A stretch of DNA of 32,013 nt from a virus. Positions 27,201 through 31,566 of this stretch are shown here, piece after piece (within the stretch, counting starts at the first letter, position 1; each line of letters begins with the position of its first letter). The stretch covers positions 1-32,013 of the IMG/VR virus record IMGVR_UViG_3300023179_000334. One strand, written 5' to 3'. The notes beneath the pieces are model-generated. The model saw only the letters and a program-made list of their open reading frames with translations, searched no databases and was not told the DNA's origin. A program made the position numbers and the translations under genes.

Positions 27201-27518
27201 TCGGGCAATGTGTTCTATCATAATGTCAGTCCTGCCTATACAACTATACTGGCACAGGATTTGAATATAACAGATGCTAATATTGTAGTGGCCGATGGTA
27301 CAGTGCTGCCACCGACTGCTACCGGAATTGAGCCCAGAGTGATCTATATCAATGGCGAACGCATAGCCTATCGTACACGTAATGCAAATATTCTAACAGA
27401 TCTTCGTCGTAGTTATGGTGGTACCGGAGTTCCTTTGCGACATCAGGCCAATAGTAATGTTGAAGTAATAAGTATTACCACAGAATTTCCTGCACCTACA
27501 CTGGCAGCAGCATTATAA
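15243..27518 (+). CDS. Giant multi-domain virion protein at the gp7 position (probable baseplate wedge)
   Basis: With 4091 residues this is the largest gene in the window. It starts 3 bp after gp6, where T4 has gp7 (1032 residues), but I see no confident alignment to T4 gp7. N-terminal residues (KTLDFLPSVFQSDTNNKFLG, then NHDRLFRNQYYSFDP and LANYSQYYWLPNGPY) are typical of very large structural proteins of marine T4-like phages. Inserts recognised in order: cupredoxin-like module (about 153-248), a Trp-rich GHWRGIYRYFYDTDRP block (about 1320), carbohydrate-binding-like module (about 1849-1896), degenerate SGNH hydrolase (about 2064-2365) containing Ig-like modules, more Ig-like modules near 2560, 3524-3599 and 3695-3738, and a second carbohydrate-binding-like module (about 3796-3860). 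No signal peptide or membrane segment is seen. It is probably a baseplate arm that also contacts the cell surface. Wedge assignment rests on position. Confidence 0.6.
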   Translation: MAVARKTLDFLPSVFQSDTNNKFLGSTLDQLINEPDQVRVDGYIGRRFGTISSGGYLQEPTADRSNYQLEPSVVIGDPGQVTLIGDYSDTINRIDYYGGITSNHDRLFRNQYYSFDPQIDLDKLANYSQYYWLPNGPYAIQIGSSDVNSANNYIITGTVSGYTTNNTGAAVNPELRLVRGRTYTFTVNEPGKAFWIQTEPGNTGVSEYEPNTSTRFVYGVTNNGVSIGVVTFTVPAASAQNSYYLDSLIDYVDFATSNTFSSLDGANWTTLTTIDGDSLYPQDRYVIFTTTSNSSVDWTTRTGATVPTNQRRGLWRINIDIFSKLTLTYVRGLDTSGRISIRHGINNQGKEFVYNGTVLTELYPPTAPLTTLYYQNGSDTYKQGLIRIVDQDTDIINVDSDIIGQDNYSFNGLVLSNGMKITFDNSVLPSGYRNRTFIVEGVGTAIKLIDFERLVAPEVEIPGLGIPFDSTPFDSVGFDQAVGSSVEPDYIVANRASIDENAWARGNRWFHIDVIRQASLANNFAPNFGTRATRPIIEYRANLQLFGSGRIGMGLIDQFFDSTTTLFVNGRTQQLTDITAQIDNVSYKTLRAQKLAVEPGQLVVFGNDINSTRRATKYLLGTKDQSAAVSYDGTLIGSVTTRAGSTRVVSYNLNTNFLVQLSIGSYIYSSAGLYLGRVAQIYNNYELDLVDSLSINYNNLTGLRYNDSRLAYTSLELALPYSTLVVRSGINRGRSYYLTTDNTWRLGQQKTSINQYPYYDVILPVSDQSLGSFYYNSRFVGTKIFGYTLGASRDPVLGLLVKYINNSGTIGDLEFTNYYDTDKFDYSLDPYGLDIATGAVSQGVLRLIEDRYTYSITNCWAAVDTHSRQYQHIQTEYTGSTNYFEIGASPITVGVDSAAEPSLKVYINNNLLIRTRPGNTDSYSYQATGLSKTLRIDLALLSVGDRIDIFVLSNDQSSQGYYTLPKNLEFNPLNETIERVSLGQMRNHLIVKASGLQGLLGNPRGANNIRDIDHSLRAGTILQHSAPVALATASIIDERVNFYSGLDYARREYTRFKNRFLELSVSLPNINPVDPIGGVDLILSSINSVKNSSFAFYYSDMLPYGNDYRTLRYRILNTTVRNYTISLIFSADSASNRAVMLYLNNSLLVIGRDYTFSETSPMVILSDSLVLAVNDNLEIREYNNTDGCFIPETPTKLGLHPKYIPARYLDDTYVDNIYVIQGHDGSIIPAFNDYRDNFILELENRIYNNIKVNYNQVRPVFDALLPGRFRSSDYTLDEFNSIVTTEFLRWVGTNQTNYLENNTFQSNNEFTWNFSLCRDRNDQKVPGHWRGIYRYFYDTDRPHTHPWEMLGYTVKPTWWDTYYSWTNNIKRTALITACTNGYTQNPASSTPTVANPVYARAGFADIVPVDSTGNLRSPLILIKQHNSATFSQSWAIGDLGPAESAWRRSSEYPFALQKAFSLMRSSYFAIAANINNYYEFEIGTFRQYLVDTTRRRLTLDDIKINGAPDSADSIIRSASYFNWIHGYLTSLGIDAGARLTEYIGQIRVNLTHKLAAFTDKSYINVLTEQTSPGSSNQSIVIPDEDYFVHLNRSAAIAVVKYSAVIVQKTPTGFAISGYDLDYPYFGVILGQRSGKSYSIQVLDQTVTVFEDFETTSYLIPYGSELTSLQQMAEFLVSYQRYLQSQGLIFDQYDSDLNLVRDFTLSIREFLTWNLQGWRENNIIVLSPLGDSINIYSDNSQIDHIRGNTSGSRLLGINFNPIRSTDFTVLRDGFITKLLTVSGQTVAFAEFNLVQYEHALVFNNRTVFNDIVYEPALGTRQLRLRIVGSITNNWDGQYTPPGFVYNDSKVDDWVPGHDYKKGDIVKYKNLYYSAVKDTIATDSFNINSWYRLESAPRSGLLKNFATNAAQSQEIYNIDQPPYDEQLFKFSSGLIGFRSREYLTNLGISPISQTKFYQGFIHEKGTRSAASALARAQVDGQSHEIEIYEEWAARVGEYGAVDAKPSIKFAISDTITDIDPVTLLFQSEPNEVTDSRIIAVRTSDLLSATRDFDGNLFRYRDPVPVRNYRIELFGDGIICGRNPAFKADALFYACLTDQQTGRVTNPPDSLLFDSLNQKFRVSVTTRSREGSTSTELLQGTDGVNAAWPDNIQADIVVINHGLMDAKFGTPLDVYRQNLTNMRNLLTADQIVIWMTPTKIDVANSHVNWASFGGTTNIDAYAQVMRDVAKIYGDPVADANGINNWLFYLRNNISFVYENETVVPGDDISFTIATPDQTAVYYYTVVDASYLIESSALYVDSGGSIDLTVTSDLTGQTLYWTIETPTAEDLSRTVVDTDFSDGIHPRQEGYNLLINQVLAPTIEAAITKSIRLANAYYPDDLITAGYASVNEVDAQLFDINNLKSFGRQIVSSISNGFKIWVAKDYNYQWQVYRLFKIAGTITDVQTDLDRKIIFVVNNQHGLVAGDYFAVRGLGTNIDGFYVVFSSDDFTLTAVDDNVYETIRNFNLVSDTAELYDFQPLRFPTLAARDAASPRHGWISSDIVYIDDIGDVNSSWAVYDRIDRYNIAASDSILEPDSDIDFSVTSPLDEEVDLYYSILSNYQLDYTVPIFTPGIGALFRVLAPDNRKLYYTIQNAINIPEVEQTAPLDIYAGQDSWTLTRQQISRIDIDSVNEIFLYSKKDQKILARLDILDPAKGRILGAAQADIDYTTEHDPAKYNVGTDQDVSIASDFYWAAEHVGQYWWHVGRCRFINYEQDSLSYRLDNWGSLFSDSSVEIYEWIESDLLPSEHVEQGRKGLPLYANNQAYTEHAFVNPENNIVTVRYYFWVRDTRTPASNSKIYSSHDLESVIKNPRLTDIAYAALLDRNAIALYNVEPYIKGSDTVLHITYNRNSQAGLIHTDYRLIRQGSELDQFPIRIESKLIDSLCGLDLLSRTVPDARLNSYEQIGLDIRPRQTLIVNRRAAVENVVRYVNQLLISRPLASRIIDRDRIYSDYFYSQEPIPASSEYDQIVDYYRSDIGSDLRTPTPTANLRVLVRQDLTAGGYWTIRKYDITNTDPLIERRYRLVRRQSYDTRRIWNFVDWYAAGYSSRTVINRSVDNNTELAKLDLQVNEIIRVTNRRTELIIGTYLGSDSRPGLFELYRVDLVDNVKQLTLIGLEQGTLQLTEQLFGDLGWDGAGFDSDYYDFNFGVEFRAVLLGLKQDVFINDLALYYNLTLFYLVEYILSEQKNIDWMFKTSFVSVLHRVQGLLQSPNFVRDRQSSYEKYLNEVKPYRVKIREYITSYSNLELTRLHITDFDLPAYWDRQLQILRSPNSEYPVEDQARLQGSKYLDWTNNHKYLLGRLDIYATGYGYEADPTPQVAVIRRDLQTGSNASARIQVNNLTSGIGKVYIDNPGGNYTLTPYVQVLGIGGTAVSDMLVHNYKITSVGNANTTITTANLNNLNTSTVTFSSNSSGYIMHRIRRSDGQVVFTRQYDLANENRPGYIGYNSRDLASDLNRTSGDFVVALHTFGETYFNRLGSTVIAYRVLASTQSIAASGSLNLTFSSYDPGETLYWTIESVFVYSVVASTESIAPLGSLNLTFSSYDPGETLYWTIEPVLANSPSVPAVIPTVAVPDISLDLALYRCGASPGIFANNTIFVPGGAYALVGIPGVGAGHGIEIFSGQYANDPMAFASIDFRIRQGSLTPIATQPPIVPFYSLLASAESVDAAAVLTIKIFSLYPNQTLYLTIETATADDLARVYQYPRTFNLDITNTLSTVNPARSALLVPRLYNGTVRKLRTSMKFDRIATRATTTPVYDWVTGGYDGEPIDYQSINSPVETGVFDRTYAPGTLLRYQGQAYRVLRETASGPVFPFGNMELIGSDVQYSDPRYLHGYFTNANERILAYYQPSADMVPLELNRLVPGVGTIVSSAQSTSINYTETVLVGDTFSSTVGISPGNIQLVGGGFVDSLFSYAPEELLPGSTYDVLSIKVITNSATNTGFRISRDISGNVFYHNVSPAYTTILAQDLNITDANIVVADGTVLPPTATGIEPRVIYINGERIAYRTRNANILTDLRRSYGGTGVPLRHQANSNVEVISITTEFPAPTLAAAL
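15700..15985 (+). other. Cupredoxin-like module inside the giant virion protein (copper ligands missing)
   Basis: Residues about 153-248 read NPELRLVRGRTYTFTV, KAFWIQTEPGNTG, then VTNNGVSIGVVTFTV and an NSYYLDS ending, the same strand order as the module in gp6. The His of HPFWIKT is Lys/Ala here and the C-terminal Cys-His-Met loop is absent, so it is a structural sandwich and not a copper protein. Confidence 0.6.
20785..20928 (+). other. Carbohydrate-binding-like module (CBM5/12-like) in the giant protein
   Basis: Residues about 1849-1896 read DDWVPGHDYKKGDIVKYKNL followed by YYSAVKD and a closing NSWYRL. This follows the CBM5/12 pattern (W-pG-xY-xxGDxVxYxxxxYxA ... W) with the aromatic residues that stack on sugars. 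Binding to a surface glycan is inferred from family, not shown. Confidence 0.5.
21432..22335 (+). other. Degenerate SGNH/GDSL hydrolase domain with Ig-like insertion, in the giant protein
   Basis: Residues about 2064-2365 show SGNH blocks in order. Block I is IELFGDGIICG (2072-2074 Gly-Asp-Gly, where active enzymes have Gly-Asp-Ser). Block II is SREGSTSTELLQG, with its Gly. Block III is INHGLMD (2159-2162, where active enzymes have Gly-x-Asn-Asp). Block V is DGIHP, with Asp2338 and His2341 kept. The nucleophile Ser and the oxyanion Asn are therefore both replaced, which predicts loss of esterase activity. Two Ig-like modules (21999-22226) are inserted between blocks III and V. Confidence 0.65.
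21999..22226 (+). other. Two Ig-like modules inserted within the SGNH-like domain
   Basis: The first copy reads ETVVPGDDISFTIATPDQTA then VYYYTVVD. The second reads SALYVDSGGSIDLTVTSDL then GQTLYWTIE. Both follow the pattern S-v-x-x-G-s-l-x-f-t-v...g-q-t-L-Y-w-T-I-E seen repeatedly in this protein and in two downstream genes. They split the hydrolase fold just before its Asp-His block. Confidence 0.55.
22921..23031 (+). other. Ig-like module in the giant protein (diverged copy)
   Basis: Sequence AASDSILEPDSDIDFSVTS then EEVDLYYSILSN follows the same module pattern as the copies at 21999-22226 and 25812-26039, but is more diverged: Trp-Thr-Ile-Glu of the typical ending is replaced by Tyr-Ser-Ile-Leu. 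Confidence 0.45.
25812..26039 (+). repeat. Tandem 114-bp repeat encoding two Ig-like modules
   Basis: Two 114-bp copies (25812-25925 and 25926-26039) encode 38-residue units containing GSLNLTFSSYDPGETLYWTI. A 33-bp core starting at GGGATCCTTG is identical in both (25844-25876 and 25958-25990), and a stretch beginning AAACACTCTACTGG is also shared, while the 5' third differs more. This indicates a fairly recent duplication followed by divergence or partial gene conversion. Confidence 0.9.
26322..26454 (+). other. Further Ig-like module in the giant protein
   Basis: YSLLASAESVDAAAVLTIKI then NQTLYLTIETATADDLARV matches the module pattern. Its ending resembles that of the second copy in the SGNH region (TIETPTAEDLSRT), so these two may derive from one another. 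Confidence 0.5.
26628..26820 (+). other. Second carbohydrate-binding-like module in the giant protein
   Basis: Near the C-terminus, VYDWVTGGYD is followed by FDRTYAPGTLLRYQGQAYRV and FGNMELI. The Y-aPGtLlrYqGqaYrv stretch resembles the CBM5/12-like pattern at 20785-20928. The match is weaker, because the closing tryptophan is not seen. Confidence 0.35.
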
Positions 27519-27533
27519 GAATGGTATAAAAAC

Positions 27534-27692
27534 ATGATAAATAATGATGTCCTTCCTGATTTAGATCCGAATAAATCACAGATTCCTATAGATAATTTTG
27601 TACCAGATGAAAATGGTGGTTTATATTTACAGGGATTTTTTAAAATTTCTGATCCAGAGTCTGGATTGATAATTATTCAGGGTCGTGCATAG
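27534..27692 (+). CDS. Small conserved-looking protein of 52 residues, unknown function
   Basis: The gap between the giant gene and the next structural gene holds an ATG frame of 52 codons ending TAG. The peptide starts MINNDVLPDLDPNKSQIPID, goes on to FVPDENGGLYLQGFFKISDP and ends GLIIIQGRA. It is acidic, with no Cys and no membrane segment. Its good composition and tight packing (15 bp after the giant gene, 1 bp before the next start) suggest a real gene of the structural operon. I recall similar short proteins in marine T4-like phages but cannot name a function. The ribosome site is weak (TAAGA). A GATAAATA late-like motif overlaps its start codon, so it would have to be translated from an upstream transcript. 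Confidence 0.6.
   Translation: MINNDVLPDLDPNKSQIPIDNFVPDENGGLYLQGFFKISDPESGLIIIQGRA
27536..27543 (+). promoter_or_regulatory. Possible late promoter (GATAAATA) overlapping the 52-residue gene start
   Basis: GATAAATA fits NATAAATA and lies about 150 bases before the 201-residue gene. It overlaps the ATG of the small gene, so a transcript from here would exclude that start codon. It could be chance in A+T-rich sequence. Confidence 0.35.
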
Positions 27693-27693
27693 T

Positions 27694-28299
27694 ATGGAAC
27701 ATAATAGTCGTATACAAATCACAGGGCATCTTAAGATCTATGACCCTAATAGCGCTGATATCTATGTTGATCAGCATAATGCTATTCATTTTGAAAATAT
27801 CAGCGAAGCACTGGCCTATGGCCTAGCCAACAAACACAGCCATTATATCAGCGAAATGCACTTTGGTCGTGGTGGCACTACCATAGATAGTTCTGGTGTG
27901 ATTGTCTATCAAATTCCCAACACACAGGTACAGAATGGAGATCTATATGCTCCGACTTTTTATAAGCTAGTGGACGACACCGATAACGAAAATCGTGATC
28001 CTTTTAGAAATAATATGCAGATTAGACACATTCCCAATACTGTCTATAGCGATATACTGGTTACCTGTTTACTAGACTACGGCGAACCAGCTGGGCAATT
28101 GGCGTTTGATAACGCTGCTTCATTGGAATCAACCTTTGTATTTGATGAGTTGGGATTGAAAGGCTGGAGTGCGGCTGGAGCAGCGACTGGAAAATTGTTG
28201 ACCCATGTTATTTTCCATCCAGTGCAAAAAAGTCTAAACAGACAGATACAAATTGACTACACAGTGCGTATTCAAAGTCTAACAAATCTAACAGGGTAA
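27694..28299 (+). CDS. Structural protein of unknown function in the baseplate/fibre block
   Basis: The 201-residue protein begins MEHNSRIQITGHLKIYDPNS. The ATG at 27694 is preferred: AGGG lies 11 bases upstream and the previous stop ends 1 base before it. A GTG three codons upstream (27685) would overlap the small gene by 8 bases. Visible stretches are a repeat-like opening HLKIYDPNSADIYVDQHNAI, a helix (ISEALAYGLANKHSHYI), a Gly-rich FGRGGTTIDSSGVI, and a C-terminal strand HVIFHPVQKSLNRQIQIDYT. It does not resemble T4 gp8, gp9 or gp10 by eye. The phrase YDP/SDP-x(n)-D is shared with the preceding 52-residue protein, so the two may be partners. Location between a wedge-type protein and the fibres suggests a baseplate or fibre-attachment role; that is inference. 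Confidence 0.7.
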   Translation: MEHNSRIQITGHLKIYDPNSADIYVDQHNAIHFENISEALAYGLANKHSHYISEMHFGRGGTTIDSSGVIVYQIPNTQVQNGDLYAPTFYKLVDDTDNENRDPFRNNMQIRHIPNTVYSDILVTCLLDYGEPAGQLAFDNAASLESTFVFDELGLKGWSAAGAATGKLLTHVIFHPVQKSLNRQIQIDYTVRIQSLTNLTG

Positions 28300-28305
28300 A
28301 ATCTG

Positions 28306-28313
28306 ACTAAATA
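28306..28313 (+). promoter_or_regulatory. Possible late promoter variant (ACTAAATA) before the S74 fibre gene
   Basis: ACTAAATA then TTA lies in the 38-bp gap, 24 bases before the ATG at 28338, leaving a leader with GGGAG (28323-28327). It shares TAAATATTA with the site before gp25 and has one mismatch to NATAAATA. Confidence 0.45.
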
Positions 28314-28337
28314 TTACATACTGGGAGTCAAAGGTTC

Positions 28338-29513
28338 ATGGGATATATAATTAATTTAACCAACGGTGATCCACTGGTCACCGTTGATGATGGTAGAGCA
28401 GATCTAAGTAGTACCAGTATTGCTCTGATCGGTAAAAACTATGCAGGTTATGGCGAATATCTAAATGAAAATTTAGTACATCTGTTGGAAAATTTTGCCA
28501 AAGACACTGCACCAAGCAATCCATTGGTTGGACAATTATGGTTTGATAAAAGTCAGGGCGTACTCAAAGTCTACAATGGAACCACACATATTCCAGCTGG
28601 ATCTTCTATTGTCAACGACAATACCAGCAGCAGCATGCATTATTTGACATTTGTCAGCTCTTCTACTAATAATCCTCCCCCTGTGTTAAAAACAGATTCT
28701 ATCAAGGGGCTAACCTATCAGCCCAGTACTGGTAATATGGCACTAAACAAATCAACGGGTGGAGTGGCCAAATTTGAAATCAATGCAGGTCGTAATGATA
28801 GAAATTATGCAACGGTGACCGCAGCCAATTATAGTACTGATGTAAACGAAACACTGCTTAGATTAACAGGCGAAGATGGTAAAAATGCCTGGGTCCAAAT
28901 TGATACCTATCAGTCAGGTCCGAATAGTCCTCTTTCCACTGGAGGCATACTATTTAGAAAAAGTCGAGGTACCAGTCAGACACCTGAATCACTGCAAAAC
29001 GATGACTATATTGGCGGCCTAGCTGCTCTTGGATTCAGTGGCAACCAATTTTTGCCCACTGGCGTTTTGGTATTTTATGCCAGCGGCAACTATAACGCCA
29101 ATTCCACACCCAGTGGTCTAAGAGTATTTTTAACAAATTCAACTTCAACGATCACACGAGTCACTGCCGATTTCAAATCTAACGGTGATCTAGATGTCAT
29201 GGGTGATGTGGTTGCCTATGCTGTGTCGGACAGTAGATTAAAAACCAATATACAGCCACTCAATGGTGCACTAGACCGTGTTTCCAGCATATCGGGGGTT
29301 ACATTTAACTGGAACACATTGGCTGATGGTAAAGATACACAAATTAGACAGGTCGGGGTACTGGCTGATCAAATACGTCAGGTATTGCCCGAAGCAGTAC
29401 AAGAAAAAAGCACAGGTTATCTTGGAGTTGACTATCAAAAAATTGTACCACTGTTGATTGAAGCTGTTAAAGAATTAAGATTAGAAGTGCAACAGTTAAA
29501 AATTGCTCAATAG
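28338..29513 (+). CDS. Tail fibre protein with C-terminal S74 intramolecular chaperone
   Basis: The 391-residue protein has an N-terminal module (GYIINLTNGDPLVTVDDGRA, then GEYLNENLVHLLENFA and NPLVGQLWFDKSQGVLKVYN) widespread in fibres of marine T4-like phages and probably used for attachment. A beta-rich shaft follows. The C-terminus from residue 297 (SDSRLKTNI, then GVTFNWN, QVGVLADQIRQVLPEAV, GYLGVDYQKIVPLLIEAVKE) is a Peptidase_S74/endosialidase chaperone domain. In characterised members it trimerises the fibre and then cuts itself off at a conserved Ser at the domain start; Ser297 is the likely site here, which would release about 95 residues. The final helix is a short coiled coil. GGGAG lies 10 bases before the ATG. 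The host receptor is unknown. Confidence 0.82.
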   Translation: MGYIINLTNGDPLVTVDDGRADLSSTSIALIGKNYAGYGEYLNENLVHLLENFAKDTAPSNPLVGQLWFDKSQGVLKVYNGTTHIPAGSSIVNDNTSSSMHYLTFVSSSTNNPPPVLKTDSIKGLTYQPSTGNMALNKSTGGVAKFEINAGRNDRNYATVTAANYSTDVNETLLRLTGEDGKNAWVQIDTYQSGPNSPLSTGGILFRKSRGTSQTPESLQNDDYIGGLAALGFSGNQFLPTGVLVFYASGNYNANSTPSGLRVFLTNSTSTITRVTADFKSNGDLDVMGDVVAYAVSDSRLKTNIQPLNGALDRVSSISGVTFNWNTLADGKDTQIRQVGVLADQIRQVLPEAVQEKSTGYLGVDYQKIVPLLIEAVKELRLEVQQLKIAQ

Positions 29514-29522
29514 GATAGTATA

Positions 29523-31499
29523 GTGAGTCTGCCCTCAACTGGTCGTATATCGCTTGGCAATGTCCAGTCTGAATTTGGTGGTTCCAATCCTATACGCCTA
29601 AGCGAATATTATGCCGGTGGCAGCTATGTGGTAGTCGGTACTTCGGGCACCAGTGGGTCGATACCCAGCACAGGCAGTATCAGTTTGGGAAGATTTCGCG
29701 GTAGTGCAACTTCGATTTCGCCTGGAACCTATTCAATATCAGTGACCCCAACCAGTGTTCCAGCAGCTGGTAGTCTGACGTTCACGGTCAGCAGTGTCAT
29801 TGGTTCTCAGAATCTTTTCTACACTGTAGAAGAGCGCGACATAATTGATCTAGGTATTAGTGTAGACCCTGTTGTTGCCGAAGTTGGGCAAAGTGCAACA
29901 TTCAGTTGGTTTACCAGTAATGCCACAAATGTTGTTTATCGTATAGGCAGTATTACAGATACACCAGTTGCCATACCCTTAAACGGAACAATTACCACGC
30001 CCACATTTAGTGCAGCCAATATTGGTATAGCCAATGTATTTGTTACAGCATCTAATACCGCACTATCAAGTTCTAACATTGTTACCAAAATTGCCAGTAT
30101 TAGTGTGGTGCCCAGCACGGCAATTACCACTACGACCACAACCCTGGCACCAATAAAGACTGGTACTGGATATTTGGTTAATCCATCTACCACTTACACT
30201 AACCTGATTGGTGTGCCATTGCCTGACGATCCAGTTTATCTGATGTTTAGAATGTTAGGTGCTGCTGGGGGCGGTGGCGGTGGCGATCGCAGCAGTATTG
30301 GAGGATCAGGCGGAGGTGGTCATTTGATCATCGGCACTGTGTTATTACCAGCAGGCACCAAGGTATTACGTGGTGGTGTGGGTGCCGGCGGCAGTAGAGC
30401 TGGTAGTAGTGACCGATCGTTGGAAAGTAGCGTACAAAATGGTCTGGGCGGAACTGGGTACAGTTGGCCACAGTTATCAGCAGCAACAGCCGGAGCTGGT
30501 GGTGCAGGAGCACCAGCAGGTACTCGAAACAGAAGTGGATCAGGCGGTGGCGGTGGTGGGGGAACCATATTGGGGTTTACCTTAAACGGAATAGAAATAC
30601 CAATAGCTGCGGCAGCCGGTGGTGGTGGTGGGGGCGGCGGTAGCGATTATGTGGCCGCCGGCGGTGGTGCCGGACGGATTGGTCTAACTACAATTGGCAA
30701 TGTTAGAACTCTAGTTACAGCAGTGGGCAGTTCGGCCACACGGTTGACCAATGATGGCGGCGGTGGTGGTGGCGGTGGTGGTGGAGCAGGCGAAGCCGGC
30801 ACTGGCGGAACTGACCGAACTTCTGGCGGCACAGGCGGATCGGCTGGGCAATCATTGCAGAATATTTCAGTTGTTCTTAACAGAGGTAGTTATGCTGACT
30901 TTACGGTCTATCGTCCAGCTGGAGATCCTAGCCTTGTGACCGATCCAGCAGCTAGAGATAGTGACTATTTTGGGCGCGGTGGGCGCGGTGGATTGCAGTA
31001 CATCGTTAGTGATTCCGGTAGCGGCGGTGCCATTGCAGTATATTGGACCAGTAATGTCGCTGTGGCACCGAACAATTATAATTTAGTCCCTAACTTTCCA
31101 GCTCCAGACCTGACGGTGTTATTGAATGGCACTAACATAACGGTTAGTACGATTGACAGCACTGCTTATCTAAACATTTATAGAAACGGTACTTATGAGA
31201 CCAATAACAATCTAAGTCGTGTAGACTGGATCAATTTACCAAGTACCTATGTGGGTAATTTTTATGAAATTTATTTATCAACATCTAATGTCACCGGCGG
31301 AGCCACTGTGGAAACCTTAGGCGGAACTCTTAACACATGGACGGCTCTATCTGCATATTCGAGCACAAATCCAATTTATGTGCGTTTACTATCGGGTTCC
31401 ATAACCTATAGTGCCACAGTCGTAGTCACACTGCGTAAAATTGGCACTACAACCGAATATGAATCAAGGTTTACTCTCGAAACCAGTTCATCAATATAG
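29523..31499 (+). CDS. Glycine-rich tail fibre adhesin (GTG start)
   Basis: The start is GTG at 29523; AGGA at 29512-29515, 7 bases upstream, supports it, and no ATG competes. The first 60 residues hold two copies of a short module (LPSTGRISLGNVQSEFGG and IPSTGSISLGRFRGS) typical of marine phage fibre N-termini. An Ig-like module comes next (VPAAGSLTFTVSSVIGSQN with LFYTVE), then another beta domain, a Thr6-Leu-Ala-Pro linker (from residue 202), and a long poly-glycine region (about residues 247-443) with GGGGGG runs between short hydrophobic strands. That pattern recalls the glycine-rich adhesins of T-even phages (gp38 type), whose loops between glycine stretches bind the receptor. A C-terminal beta domain of about 130 residues follows. 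Host-range function is inferred from this resemblance. Confidence 0.72.
   Translation: MSLPSTGRISLGNVQSEFGGSNPIRLSEYYAGGSYVVVGTSGTSGSIPSTGSISLGRFRGSATSISPGTYSISVTPTSVPAAGSLTFTVSSVIGSQNLFYTVEERDIIDLGISVDPVVAEVGQSATFSWFTSNATNVVYRIGSITDTPVAIPLNGTITTPTFSAANIGIANVFVTASNTALSSSNIVTKIASISVVPSTAITTTTTTLAPIKTGTGYLVNPSTTYTNLIGVPLPDDPVYLMFRMLGAAGGGGGGDRSSIGGSGGGGHLIIGTVLLPAGTKVLRGGVGAGGSRAGSSDRSLESSVQNGLGGTGYSWPQLSAATAGAGGAGAPAGTRNRSGSGGGGGGGTILGFTLNGIEIPIAAAAGGGGGGGGSDYVAAGGGAGRIGLTTIGNVRTLVTAVGSSATRLTNDGGGGGGGGGGAGEAGTGGTDRTSGGTGGSAGQSLQNISVVLNRGSYADFTVYRPAGDPSLVTDPAARDSDYFGRGGRGGLQYIVSDSGSGGAIAVYWTSNVAVAPNNYNLVPNFPAPDLTVLLNGTNITVSTIDSTAYLNIYRNGTYETNNNLSRVDWINLPSTYVGNFYEIYLSTSNVTGGATVETLGGTLNTWTALSAYSSTNPIYVRLLSGSITYSATVVVTLRKIGTTTEYESRFTLETSSSI
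30126..30143 (+). repeat. Threonine-codon repeat (Thr6 linker) in the glycine-rich adhesin
   Basis: Six consecutive Thr codons of mixed ACN usage followed by Leu-Ala-Pro form a linker between the Ig-like and glycine-rich parts. A longer version of the same linker ending Ala-Ala-Pro is in the next gene at 31777. Confidence 0.8.
30261..30852 (+). repeat. Poly-glycine (GGN) repeat tract in the adhesin
   Basis: Several runs of GGC/GGT codons (for example near 30268-30283, 30544-30564, 30618-30642 and 30758-30785) encode Gly5 to Gly10 stretches. The tract is a local G-rich block on the plus strand in an otherwise A+T-rich genome and offers many short homologies for recombination or slippage. Confidence 0.85.
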
Positions 31500-31512
31500 A
31501 CCTAGTCAGTAT

Positions 31513-31520
31513 GATAAATA
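31513..31520 (+). promoter_or_regulatory. Candidate late promoter (GATAAATA) before the last fibre gene
   Basis: GATAAATA fits NATAAATA exactly and lies in the 67-bp gap, 46 bases before the ATG at 31567. The same gap has a small 5-bp hairpin (31529-31542) without a T-run. Confidence 0.5.
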
Positions 31521-31566
31521 ACTTAACAGGCATATTGATGCCAATCTAAATTAAACAAGAGAAGCT

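Noticed and set aside
27685-27693. GTG start for the 201-residue gene, three codons upstream of the ATG.
   Set aside because: It would overlap the preceding small gene by 8 bases; the ATG at 27694 has an acceptable AGGG and better spacing to the upstream stop.
30320-30568. Minus-strand proline-rich open frame opposite the adhesin.
   Set aside because: It is the complement of the GGN glycine tract; poly-Pro and poly-Leu frames are expected there by composition, with no ribosome site.
31529-31542. Hairpin GGCAT/ATGCC in the gap after the adhesin gene as a terminator.
   Set aside because: The stem is only 5 bp and is followed by AATCTAAATT, not a T-run.
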